Assembly (NCBI GenBank): GCA_029243545.1
Contig: JAQWRV010000019.1
Coordinates: 32,318-96,317, forward strand
Source of the DNA: Rhodospirillaceae bacterium
Lineage (GTDB): Bacteria; Pseudomonadota; Alphaproteobacteria; Rhodospirillales; Rhodospirillaceae
Direction: 5' to 3'
DNA length: 64,000 bases
The notes beneath the pieces are model-generated. The model was not told where the DNA came from, made no database searches, and saw nothing but the letters and a program-made list of their open reading frames with translations. Position 1 is the first letter of the stretch. The number at the start of each line of letters is the position of its first letter. A program made the translations under genes and the position numbers. Positions 16,664-24,886 of the stretch are shown piece by piece.

Positions 16664-18218
16664 TTTTGCGGATGGTGTCATAGCGGATGAACAGGCCCGG
16701 TGCCTCGAAGCCTTCCAGCCCGGCCCGCACGCCGTAATAATCCACCCGGTTATAGAGATAGAGCATGTAAGCCTGCTCATGATAACGGCGCATAAGGTCC
16801 TTGGTCAGAGCCTCGCGCCGGTCCAGATCAGGCTCGGCCATGGCCGTATCGATCAACGCCTGGTCATCAGCCCGGCACAGCCAAGGGGTTTTCCATAGGC
16901 AACTATGTAGACGCATACCGCGCAACGCGTCCATCTGGGGCGCGATGGGGAAGTCCATCATGAACCCCTGCCCTTTGAACTCACCCGTATGCACCGCATT
17001 GAAATACTGGGGCAGCGCAAAGGTCTTCAATTCCAGCTGTATGCCAATGACCCGCAGATCCTCAGCCATTTTCTGGTATATGGCCGGACCATTGGGGATG
17101 GAGGTGCCCGGCACCACTTCAAAGACCAGATCAAAGCCATCCGGGTAACCCGCCTCCGCGAGCAGGGCCTTGGCCCGCTCTGGATCATAGGGGTAGGGCT
17201 CAAGATCAGGGTTAAAACCAAAGGCATCGGGCGTCACAGGCTGGGACGGCGCCGTCGTAGTGCCACTGAGCAGAACTTTGATGAAGGCCTCGCGGTCGAT
17301 GGCGTAGTTCATGGCCCGGCGCACGCGCACATCCGTCAAAGGCTCGTTTTCCGGCCCAAAAGCAGGATGCTCGGGATTGAGTATGAGGGAAAATAGATAA
17401 ATCCCCCCGCCCTGCGTTCGCACCCAGGTATGCCCGGCAGCTTCCAATTCCATCATCAGATCGGGGATCGCCCCCAAAATGATGTCCAATCGCCCGCTGA
17501 TGACGCCCTGCACCCGCTGTTGCTGCTCTGGCACCGCATAGACTTCGAGCTTTTTGAAGTACGGCGGCCGCCAGGACTCCTCAAAGGCTTCAAGACGCAC
17601 CACCGCCGGCTCCCAGGCCACCACTTTGAAAGGCCCTGTGCCATGAGGCTCACGGGCAAACCCTTCACGCCCCAGCTTGCGCCAATGGTTCGGCGCGACC
17701 ATGCGCAGGCTGGCCGCTTCCCGGGGGAACAGGATGCTGGGCACACTGGTGGTAATTTCCACGGTGTAGTCGTCAATGGCCCGTGCGCCGGCCAAAGTAT
17801 TCAACATCTGCCCGACCGAGCCCGTCGCAGCTTCGGGGCTCATGAGGTAATCCACCACATTGACCACGGCGTCGGACGTGAAGCGCTCCCCATTGGAAAA
17901 CGTCACATCATCCCTCAGCGTGAACTGCCAGGTGTTCGAATTAATGGATTTCCAGGATGTGGCTAGCCACGGCTCAAGCTGGCCGTCGCTATTGATATAG
18001 GTCAGGCCGTCGAATACGGCCGACCAGGTGTAAATCGTGGGCGCATTGAGCGAGGCAAACGGATTACCCAGCATGGCCGGCAGCCCCAGCACGCCAACGC
18101 GGAGCGTATCCGATGGCGCGGCGCCCTGTCCTGCCGTATCGGTGGTTTTGTCATCCCCACAGGCAGTCAAACCCAAAGCAACAATAAACCCCAGAATGAG
18201 TGTGCGCGGTGCTTTCAT
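16644..18218 (-). CDS. ABC transporter substrate-binding lipoprotein, family 5 (peptide/nickel type)
   Basis: A DppA/OppA-family binding protein. The ATG at 18218 gives a clear lipoprotein signal, MKAPRTLILGFIVALGLTAC, with lipobox LTAC; the longer reading frame to 18407 is not credible. Family hallmarks are LEPWLATSWKSI, TWQFTLRDDVTFSNGERFTSDAV, GTGPFKVVAWEP, DVRVRRAMNYAIDREAFIK and YPYDPERAKALLAEAGYPDG. Length is 524 aa. No permease or ATPase genes are adjacent, so it is an orphan. The 3' end carries the 30-bp repeat. Ligand (oligopeptide, opine or other) is not deducible. Confidence 0.88.
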   Translation of the reverse strand: MKAPRTLILGFIVALGLTACGDDKTTDTAGQGAAPSDTLRVGVLGLPAMLGNPFASLNAPTIYTWSAVFDGLTYINSDGQLEPWLATSWKSINSNTWQFTLRDDVTFSNGERFTSDAVVNVVDYLMSPEAATGSVGQMLNTLAGARAIDDYTVEITTSVPSILFPREAASLRMVAPNHWRKLGREGFAREPHGTGPFKVVAWEPAVVRLEAFEESWRPPYFKKLEVYAVPEQQQRVQGVISGRLDIILGAIPDLMMELEAAGHTWVRTQGGGIYLFSLILNPEHPAFGPENEPLTDVRVRRAMNYAIDREAFIKVLLSGTTTAPSQPVTPDAFGFNPDLEPYPYDPERAKALLAEAGYPDGFDLVFEVVPGTSIPNGPAIYQKMAEDLRVIGIQLELKTFALPQYFNAVHTGEFKGQGFMMDFPIAPQMDALRGMRLHSCLWKTPWLCRADDQALIDTAMAEPDLDRREALTKDLMRRYHEQAYMLYLYNRVDYYGVRAGLEGFEAPGLFIRYDTIRKTEKGLN

Positions 18219-18282
18219 GGGTGCAGCATTCCTGCTGACAGAGAAAATGCAAGGAAAACGCGTTTGCGCTATACTGTGCCCC

Positions 18283-18939
18283 ATGGAAAACGTCGCCAGC
18301 AATCTATACCGCTCCCCCCCTGAAGACCTGAATGGGAATAGTGAATTTCTCATACATGCCTTTCTCCTGCACCGGGACGATGGTCGAGATGAGGGCAACC
18401 TCCTCATCTACAGCGCTGGTCAACTTGAGAATGATGAAGACCACCTCCGCGAACTCGGCGGCATCACACGGCAATATCTCAATCACCGGCACGAAGCCGC
18501 GTCTCATTGCGATTGGGTGAGCCAAACCTTCGGCTCAAAGCTCATCTGTCATGAAGCGGAACAGCAAGCCATCGCCAAAGTGTGCACGGTCAGCGAAACT
18601 TTTTCCGGCGCGATCGAGCTTCATAGCGATCTCATTGCCATTCCCACGCCCGGCCATTGCGCTGGAAGTACGTGTTTTCTGTGGGATGGCCCCGACGCCC
18701 GCTACCTCTTCACCAGCGACACCATCTATTTCATAAATGGCGATTGGAGGGTGTTCATTGAGCCGGAGAGCGCTGAACAAATGATCGAAAGCTTGCGGGT
18801 TATTGCCGCACTTGAATTTGATGTGATGCTGCCCTGCCTGTATCAGGGCGATATCTGGCAAATGGGCGTCAGCAAAGCGGAAACGGTTGAGCGGATCGAC
18901 GAGATCATTGGGCGACTACAGAAGGGTGAGTTGAACTAG
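18283..18939 (+). CDS. Metallo-beta-lactamase-fold protein with degenerate metal motif
   Basis: A 218-residue MBL-fold protein. PTPGHCAGSTCFLWDGPDAR and YLFTSDTIYF match the family's H4 ('TPGHtxG') and the bridging-Asp (SDT) regions. The first metal motif, normally HxHxDH, reads H68-R-H70-E-A-A-S-H75, so the Asp-His pair is missing and activity may be altered or lost. The ATG at 18283 is chosen because the upstream in-frame extension overlaps the divergent lipoprotein gene. It precedes the exported SDR array by about 65 bases on the same strand and could be its first gene. Confidence 0.7.
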   Translation: MENVASNLYRSPPEDLNGNSEFLIHAFLLHRDDGRDEGNLLIYSAGQLENDEDHLRELGGITRQYLNHRHEAASHCDWVSQTFGSKLICHEAEQQAIAKVCTVSETFSGAIELHSDLIAIPTPGHCAGSTCFLWDGPDARYLFTSDTIYFINGDWRVFIEPESAEQMIESLRVIAALEFDVMLPCLYQGDIWQMGVSKAETVERIDEIIGRLQKGELN

Positions 18940-19005
18940 TCGACCCTTCCCTCGTTCCCTCCACCGCCCTACCATCGCCAGAAGTAATTCAGGGAATACC
19001 TATCC

Positions 19006-19758
19006 ATGTGCTTGCTTCTACTTGGCCTTGCGGCTCTCGCTCTCATAAATCCCGCGACTGCAGACACCGTACTCATTACCGGGTCGAGCCGGGGGCTGGG
19101 GCTGGAAATGGCCAGCCAATATGCAGCCGATGGCTGGGATGTCATCGCCACGGCGCGGTCTCCGGATGATGACGACGCATTGCAAGCCTTGGCGCGCACT
19201 TATGAAAACATCCGCATCGAAACTCTCGATGTCACCGATCACGGCGAAATCGAAGCCGTGGCGGCAAAGCTGCGCGGCACAGCCATTGATGTGCTGATCA
19301 ACAACGCCGGTGTTCTCGGCAACCCGGATCAGCAACAGCTTGGTAAGTTGGATTTCTCAGCCGCCGAAATGCTGTTCGCCACCAACACCTTCGGGCCGCT
19401 GAAGATATCCGAAGCCTTTCTTGACCATGTAGCCGCGAGCGACACCAAAAAGATCATGACCATCTCCAGCATTGTCGGCTCCATGACCAACACCACCGGC
19501 AACATCTACTTCTACCGCGCCAGCAAAACCGCCGTGAATATGATGATGGCCAACTTCGCCGTGGATGCCAAGAAACGTGGCATCATCGTCGGCATGATTC
19601 ACCCCGGTGTGGTTGATACGGATATGTCTGCGCCGTTTAATATTCCCAAGGTAGCGGTGGAAGACAGCGCCACCGGTGTGCGCAATGTCATCGCCTGGTA
19701 CACACCGGGAACTTCGGCACAGTTCATGCAATACACCGGCGAACCGATGGCTTGGTAG
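19006..19758 (+). CDS. Exported C-factor-like SDR, array gene 1
   Basis: A short-chain dehydrogenase beginning with a hydrophobic signal-like stretch, MCLLLLGLAALALINPATA, directly followed by the cofactor motif DTVLITGSSRGLGLEMASQY. INNAG, the catalytic Ser (TISSIVGS) and YRASK are all present, so it should be an active NAD(P)-dependent oxidoreductase. The signal lacks the usual positive n-region because an in-frame stop lies just upstream; AGGGAA precedes the ATG by about 9 bases. It ends in the array-typical aromatic tail (GEPMAW). Seven related genes follow on the same strand. Location in the periplasm or anchored in the membrane is inferred; substrate unknown. Confidence 0.85.
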   Translation: MCLLLLGLAALALINPATADTVLITGSSRGLGLEMASQYAADGWDVIATARSPDDDDALQALARTYENIRIETLDVTDHGEIEAVAAKLRGTAIDVLINNAGVLGNPDQQQLGKLDFSAAEMLFATNTFGPLKISEAFLDHVAASDTKKIMTISSIVGSMTNTTGNIYFYRASKTAVNMMMANFAVDAKKRGIIVGMIHPGVVDTDMSAPFNIPKVAVEDSATGVRNVIAWYTPGTSAQFMQYTGEPMAW

Positions 19759-19803
19759 TTGTGGCTTGGTAGGTGGATCATGGTCAATAAGGACAATAAA
19801 TTA

Positions 19804-20613
19804 ATGAAAAAGAGTCTCTTCGTTTGTTTCGCGCTGATTTTCAGTGTCTCGGCCCACGCTAAAACCGTACTGGTCACCGGCTCCAACCGTGGCCTCGGAC
19901 TTGAGTTCGTCAGCCAATACGCAACAGCTGGATGGGATGTCATTGGCACCAGCCGTTCGCCCGATGACGACGCGGACTTGCAAGCCCTCGCCGCCGCCCA
20001 TTCCAACATCACCATCGAAGCGCTGGACGTTACAAACCTGAATCAAATCACGGCTCTCGCCAAAAAATACGACGGCACCGCTATTGACGTTCTCGTCAAC
20101 AACGCTGGCATGTATGGAGACCGCCCACGCCAAGCCTGGGGGGCGCTCGACAAAGACCTGTTTGAACAGGTGATGGCGGTCAATGTGTTCGGCCCCCTCA
20201 AGGTCACGGAAGCCTTCGAAGCCCATGTGGCCGCAAGTGAAGAGAAAAAAGTGACTGTTATCTCCAGCACCGCAGGCTCTATTGCTTCAGTGGGCCGCGC
20301 GTCCACCTCACCCTATTATTCGATAAGCAAAGCGGCAGTGAACATGGCCATGCGCGGTGCCGCCATGCGATTGAAGGAACGCGGCATCGCCGTCGCCATA
20401 TTCATGCCTGGTGCGGTTGATACCCGCATGCTGCGCCAAGCCTTCGGTATGGAAAAAGCCGAAGCGGAAGCGACGGAAGATTTTGATTACCGCGGGTTTA
20501 AACCGCTCACCACTGAGCAAAGTATTTCACAAATGATAGCGACAACAGCCGCCCTCACTCTCGACCGTTCCGGCGATTTCCTCAATTACGATGGCAGCAC
20601 CATTCCTTGGTAA
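19804..20613 (+). CDS. Exported C-factor-like SDR, array gene 2
   Basis: The signal peptide is classical: MKKSLFVCFALIFSVSAHA, with AKTVLVTGSNRGLGLEFVSQY directly behind it. VNNAG, SSTAGS and the catalytic YSISK are intact. The ATG at 19804 is preferred over in-frame starts at 19759 and 19780 because it gives the canonical signal peptide; an AGGA lies 10 bases upstream. The tail is GSTIPW. It is closest to array gene 3 (shared NNAGMYGD, RQAWG, TRMLRQ and DFDYR or NFDYR), with which it overlaps by seven bases, suggesting a recent tandem duplication. Confidence 0.87.
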   Translation: MKKSLFVCFALIFSVSAHAKTVLVTGSNRGLGLEFVSQYATAGWDVIGTSRSPDDDADLQALAAAHSNITIEALDVTNLNQITALAKKYDGTAIDVLVNNAGMYGDRPRQAWGALDKDLFEQVMAVNVFGPLKVTEAFEAHVAASEEKKVTVISSTAGSIASVGRASTSPYYSISKAAVNMAMRGAAMRLKERGIAVAIFMPGAVDTRMLRQAFGMEKAEAEATEDFDYRGFKPLTTEQSISQMIATTAALTLDRSGDFLNYDGSTIPW

Positions 20614-21380
20614 CCCCTGAGATACAGAAAACCGTTCTGGTTACCGGTGCAAACCGGGGCGTCGGGCTTCAGTTCGCCACGCAATATGCGGCTGTGGGTT
20701 GGCGCGTGATTGCCGGGTGCCGTTCTCCCGATCAAGCACAGGACTTACAAACACTCGCGTCAGCAGACTCGTCTATTGCCGTCGAGACCCTCGACGTGAC
20801 CAACTCTAATCACATCACTGCGCTGGCCGAAAAGTATAAAGACACGGCGATTGATATTTTGATTAACAATGCGGGAATGTATGGTGATCTCTCACGCCAG
20901 GCGTGGGGTTCACTGGATCATGCTTTGTTTCAGGACATTATGGACGTCAATGTGTTTGGTCCGATAAAAATGTGTGAAGCCTTTGCGCCACACGTGGTCA
21001 ACGGACAGGGCAAAAAGATTGTCTCTATCACCAGCTTCCTCGGATCAATCGGATCCGTCAGCAAAACACCAAGCACACCCTTTTATGCCGCCAGCAAAGC
21101 GGCGCTCAACATGGCCATGCGCGGAATCGGCCAACGCCTAAAAGACCAAGGCGTATCTGTGGTCGTGTTCATGCCGGGATTGGTGGAAACCCGCATGCTG
21201 CGCCAAACCTTTGGCCTGGCCCTGGACGAAGCAGAAAAAGCTAAAAACTTCGATTACCGGGACCTCCCAACCATTACGGCATCAGAAAGTGTTTCGAGCC
21301 TGATACCGCTTATCGAAAGCCTGACAGTGGAGACCTCCGGCCGATTCCTAAATTATGACGGCAACGAGATTCCCTGGTAG
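20607..21380 (+). CDS. C-factor-like SDR without signal peptide, array gene 3
   Basis: A 257-residue SDR with TVLVTGANRGVGLQFATQY, INNAG, TSFLGS and catalytic YAASK. It starts at a TTG (20607) that overlaps the stop of gene 2, so its translation depends on the preceding gene. Only eight residues precede the first beta strand, so the signal peptide found in the other seven array members is absent. Its closest relative is gene 2. It is therefore a natural cytoplasmic counterpart of an exported paralog. The tail GNEIPW is retained. No better upstream start exists in frame. Confidence 0.85.
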   Translation: MVTPEIQKTVLVTGANRGVGLQFATQYAAVGWRVIAGCRSPDQAQDLQTLASADSSIAVETLDVTNSNHITALAEKYKDTAIDILINNAGMYGDLSRQAWGSLDHALFQDIMDVNVFGPIKMCEAFAPHVVNGQGKKIVSITSFLGSIGSVSKTPSTPFYAASKAALNMAMRGIGQRLKDQGVSVVVFMPGLVETRMLRQTFGLALDEAEKAKNFDYRDLPTITASESVSSLIPLIESLTVETSGRFLNYDGNEIPW

Positions 21381-21410
21381 GATTGGCCAAACCAACGAAG
21401 GGGACACCTC

Positions 21411-22175
21411 ATGCTTCGCATTGCCACCCTCCTAATAGTTTTCTTTTCATTGAGCGCTGCCGAAGCCGCGACAGTCATGATTACCGGCGCAAGCCGCGGC
21501 ATCGGTTTCGAATTCACCAAGCGCTATGCTGAGGAAGGCTGGGACGTCATCGCCACCTCTCGCACGCCGGCAGATGACAAACCGCTGCAAGACCTCGCCA
21601 AACAGTATGACAACGTCAGCATCGAAACCTTAGACGTGACCGATCATGCCGGTGTCGATGCCTTGGCTGCCAAACTGAAAGACACAGCGATCGATGTTCT
21701 GATCAACAACGCCGGCATCGCCGGCGGCCGCAACACCCAGGACTTCGGCAACATTGATTATTCAGTGTTCGATGACGTGATGAAAATCAATGTGCTCGGC
21801 CCGCTCAAAGTTACTGAAGCGTTTTTGGGGCATGTTGCCGCCAGCGAGCAAAAGAAGATTATCAACATATCGTCATCAGAGGGTCGACTCTCATCGGTGC
21901 GCGGCTCTCGCCAGCCCTTCTACCGCGCTAGTAAATCCGCGTTAAACATGGTGATGGTCAACGTCTCTCAACATCCCGCAGTGAAAGAGAAAGGCGTTAT
22001 CATCGGCATTCTGACACCGGGTTTTGTCGACACAGATTTCACCGCCGGCCTCCCGAAGCAATTCATGAAGACTGTTGAAACCAGCGTCTCCCAATCCATG
22101 GTGATGATCGAGAAATACGATGTGGAGATGTCTGGAAAATATTATGCCAACGAGGGTGAGGAAATGAGTTGGTAA
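21411..22175 (+). CDS. Exported C-factor-like SDR, array gene 4
   Basis: The signal-like N-terminus MLRIATLLIVFFSLSAAEA runs into ATVMITGASRGIGFEFTKRY. INNAG, the catalytic Ser (ISSSEGR) and YRASK are present, and the tail is GEEMSW. A strong AAGGGGA lies 6 bases before the ATG. It follows gene 3 by 30 bases and is the last gene before a 272-base gap, so genes 1-4 may form one transcription unit. Substrate unknown; the active-site residues are complete. Confidence 0.87.
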   Translation: MLRIATLLIVFFSLSAAEAATVMITGASRGIGFEFTKRYAEEGWDVIATSRTPADDKPLQDLAKQYDNVSIETLDVTDHAGVDALAAKLKDTAIDVLINNAGIAGGRNTQDFGNIDYSVFDDVMKINVLGPLKVTEAFLGHVAASEQKKIINISSSEGRLSSVRGSRQPFYRASKSALNMVMVNVSQHPAVKEKGVIIGILTPGFVDTDFTAGLPKQFMKTVETSVSQSMVMIEKYDVEMSGKYYANEGEEMSW

Positions 22176-22447
22176 GAATACCAGCAACCAAAACATAGAA
22201 GGAACGGGCGCATCTGCATTTATATTAATATTTTCAATGGATTAAGGGCTGTTGCTTAGGGCGTTGGTGAAGCCTTTGCAGCGTCCTTCATGGGGTTGCT
22301 CCTCACCAAAGCCATAGTTCAAATTTTAAGACCATCGTAGCCCCTTCCGCCCTGCGGTCAGTGCCACAGGGCGGCCGCCGACTCCCGACCGGCCCGGCTA
22401 TGATCCCGGCCAACGACCATAAACTTCACTTGTCCAAGGGGACCCTT
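22176..22447. other. Gap inside the SDR array, probable promoter of array genes 5-8
   Basis: The only long break in the array. It contains AT-rich sequence near 22215-22245 and a 7-bp inverted repeat TTGGTGA...TCACCAA (about 22265-22310), and GCCCTG...CAGGGC further on. I see no gene and no clear -35/-10. A new promoter here would divide the array into two operons of four. Confidence 0.4.
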
Positions 22448-23227
22448 ATGCGCCTTACACTTCTCGCGGCAGCTCTCGCCGTATTCGTCACTTCAACTGC
22501 CGACGCCAAAACCGTACTCATTACCGGTTCCAATTCGGGCATCGGCCTGGAGTTCGCCAAGCAGTATGCCGCTAAAGGCTGGGATGTAGTCACCACGCAC
22601 CGGCGCGACACGGCGCCTGAGTCTCTGTCGACACTCAAGAATGCGTACCCTGATCAAGTGCGCATCGAGACCATGGACGTCACCAATTTCGATCAGATCG
22701 ATTCCCTTGCGGCAAAACTCGAAGGTACGGCGATCGATCTGCTTATCAGCAATGCGGGCATCACAGGAGACTTCCGCAACCCAGCGCCGCAGTCCTTCGG
22801 TACGCTTGACTACGAACAGTGGGAAAACTTTATGCGCATTAACGCGCTGGGCGGACTCAAAATAGCGGAGGCCTTCACAGGCCACGTTAAAGCCAGTGAA
22901 GACAAAACAATTGTATCAATCAGCTCCTTGGCGGGTACCTTTGGCTTCAAAGGCCCAACCATGCCAGGTGGATATTGGTACAGAGCCTCTAAAGCGACCC
23001 TAAACATGTACATCAAGATCATCGCTAGCGATTTGAAAAAAGACGGCGTCATTGTCGCCTCACTCTCTCCGGGGCAAGTGAAGGTTGAAAAGATGGGGAA
23101 CGTGAGTTTTCCAGGCCTCATAGAGCCCGACGTAAGCATCAGCGGCATGATTTCCGTTATAGAGGGGCTGACCATAGAAGACACGGGCACCATGTTTAGT
23201 CACGACGGCTCGCGACACGCCTTCTAA
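22448..23227 (+). CDS. Exported C-factor-like SDR, array gene 5
   Basis: The ATG at 22448 is preceded by AAGGGGA at 5 bases and yields a good signal peptide, MRLTLLAAALAVFVTSTADA, followed by KTVLITGSNSGIGLEFAKQY. The reading frame upstream to a GTG at 22361 is not credible. The NNAG motif is ISNAG here; SSLAGT and catalytic YRASK are intact. The tail GSRHAF ends in Phe where the others have Trp. It shares the block THRRDTAPESLSTLK with array gene 8 (THRRQTVPESLATLK), so these two form a subgroup. Confidence 0.86.
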   Translation: MRLTLLAAALAVFVTSTADAKTVLITGSNSGIGLEFAKQYAAKGWDVVTTHRRDTAPESLSTLKNAYPDQVRIETMDVTNFDQIDSLAAKLEGTAIDLLISNAGITGDFRNPAPQSFGTLDYEQWENFMRINALGGLKIAEAFTGHVKASEDKTIVSISSLAGTFGFKGPTMPGGYWYRASKATLNMYIKIIASDLKKDGVIVASLSPGQVKVEKMGNVSFPGLIEPDVSISGMISVIEGLTIEDTGTMFSHDGSRHAF

Positions 23228-23251
23228 TCCATTCTAGCAGGAATATTAGGC

Positions 23252-24034
23252 ATGCGCTTTCCTATCTTCACGACGGCCTTCGTTGCGATGTTCTCTAGCG
23301 TGGCAGCAGATACGGCGACGGTCCTCATCACAGGGTCGAACCGCGGGATCGGCCTTGAGTTCGCCAAGCAGTATACAGAGCTTGGCTGGACCGTCATTGC
23401 TACATCACGCACGCCGGATGACGATGATGAGCTCAAGGCCCTTGATGCCAAGTATCACAATTTGAGCGTCATAGCTCTCGATGTTTCAGACTTTGACGCC
23501 ATAGATGCGTTGGCTGCAGAGCTAGAAGGCACCCCCATTGACGTGCTGCTCAACAATGCTGGTATCCTTGGCGGCGGCACCGAAGTGCAGACCATCGGCA
23601 ACATCGACTTTGAGTCTATGGAGTTGGTCTACAAAACAAACGCGATGGCGCCGCTGAAGATGGCCGAAGCGTTTCTTGAACATGTTGCAGAAAGTGATCA
23701 GAAGAAAATCGGTGTGATTACGTCGGGCACAGCCTCACTGGCTAATGTGCGGCAATCCCCGTTCTTTCAATCGTTGTACCTATACCGAATGTCGAAAACA
23801 GCGATCAACATGGGCTACCGCGCCCTCGCAGTAGAACTGGCAGACCGGGGAATTTGGGTAGGTATTCTAGCGCCCGGTATGGTCAATACACGCCTCCTCG
23901 AACAGGCCGGTGCAGGTGGCCGGGGTATATCCACAGAACAAAGTGTCACTGCCGTTATTCGCAACATCGAAAACCTCGGGCCGGAAACAACCGGCCAATA
24001 CATTATTTACACAGGTGACACATTGCCCTGGTAA
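23252..24034 (+). CDS. Exported C-factor-like SDR, array gene 6
   Basis: The N-terminus MRFPIFTTAFVAMFSSVAADT is signal-like, followed by ATVLITGSNRGIGLEFAKQY. LNNAG, the catalytic Ser (VITSGTAS) and YRMSK are present; the tail is GDTLPW. AGGAA precedes the start. Spacing to genes 5 and 7 is 24 and 27 bases, consistent with one transcript. It shares the acidic TPDDDDELKAL block with genes 1 and 2 and the YRMSK active-site variant with gene 7. Confidence 0.86.
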   Translation: MRFPIFTTAFVAMFSSVAADTATVLITGSNRGIGLEFAKQYTELGWTVIATSRTPDDDDELKALDAKYHNLSVIALDVSDFDAIDALAAELEGTPIDVLLNNAGILGGGTEVQTIGNIDFESMELVYKTNAMAPLKMAEAFLEHVAESDQKKIGVITSGTASLANVRQSPFFQSLYLYRMSKTAINMGYRALAVELADRGIWVGILAPGMVNTRLLEQAGAGGRGISTEQSVTAVIRNIENLGPETTGQYIIYTGDTLPW

Positions 24035-24061
24035 GCACTCCGAGTATCAAAGGAACCAAAA

Positions 24062-24859
24062 ATGAAATCCGCATCTTTCTCCCGCACCATCACACTGCTC
24101 GTCGGCGCCCTGCTCCTTTCGGCACCCACCGCAGCAGACGCCGCGTCTATCCTCATCACCGGCTCAAACCGTGGCATTGGGCTTGGCCTAGCGCAGCGTT
24201 ATGCGGAAATGGGCTGGACTGTGTATGCCACGGCACGGAACCCTGCGGGCGCTGACAAACTCAAAGCACTCGATGCACAGTTCGATAACCTGACGGTCGA
24301 TGAGCTAGACGTCACAGATGATGTTGAAATTGCTACTCTCGCCAAAAAGCTCGAAGGCAAATCCATAGATGTATTGATTAACAATGCCGGCATGCTCGGA
24401 GACATCACTAAGCAGAATGCCGAGAACATTGATTACGACGTTATCAAAAGAATCATGGAAGTGAATGTTTACGGCCCCATGAAGATGACCAAGGCATTCC
24501 TGCCTCATGTCAAAGCTAGCGAGCAAAAGAAAATTCTGACCATGACTTCGGGTCTAGGTTCCATGACCTTTACCCAGCGTCTTGGACGGTTTTACGGCTA
24601 CCGTATGTCAAAGGCAGCTGTAAACATGGCCATGCGCGCCATGCATGCCGACCTCAAAGGTGAAGCGGACGGCTTAGTCATCGGCCTCATTGCGCCGGGT
24701 CAGGTACAGACGGAATTACTGTTTGCCTCAGGCTTCCGGGGTCCGGGTTCGATTACCGTCGAGGAAAGCATTGATGGTCTAGTCGGGGTCATTGAAAACG
24801 TCACAGCTGAAAATGTCGGCCCACCCGTGAATTACAATGGCGAGGAAATGCCTTGGTAG
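24062..24859 (+). CDS. Exported C-factor-like SDR, array gene 7
   Basis: This gene has the longest signal peptide of the set, MKSASFSRTITLLVGALLLS ending at TAADA, with a clear positive n-region, then ASILITGSNRGIGLGLAQRY. INNAG, TSGLGS and catalytic YRMSK are intact; the tail is GEEMPW. AAAGGAA precedes the ATG. No twin-arginine motif is present, so export would be by Sec. Proteins of this fold normally need NAD(P), which makes Sec export in an unfolded state notable. Confidence 0.87.
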   Translation: MKSASFSRTITLLVGALLLSAPTAADAASILITGSNRGIGLGLAQRYAEMGWTVYATARNPAGADKLKALDAQFDNLTVDELDVTDDVEIATLAKKLEGKSIDVLINNAGMLGDITKQNAENIDYDVIKRIMEVNVYGPMKMTKAFLPHVKASEQKKILTMTSGLGSMTFTQRLGRFYGYRMSKAAVNMAMRAMHADLKGEADGLVIGLIAPGQVQTELLFASGFRGPGSITVEESIDGLVGVIENVTAENVGPPVNYNGEEMPW

Positions 24860-24886
24860 CATCCATATAATCACGTAGACCCAATC

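Noticed and set aside
18037..18282. Upstream extension of the MBL-fold gene
   Set aside because: It overlaps the divergent binding-lipoprotein gene including its signal peptide; the ATG at 18283 gives a family-like N-terminus.
22176..22447. Possible insertion-sequence remnant in the SDR array gap
   Set aside because: A 7-bp inverted repeat is present, but no transposase sequence or target-site duplication could be recognised.
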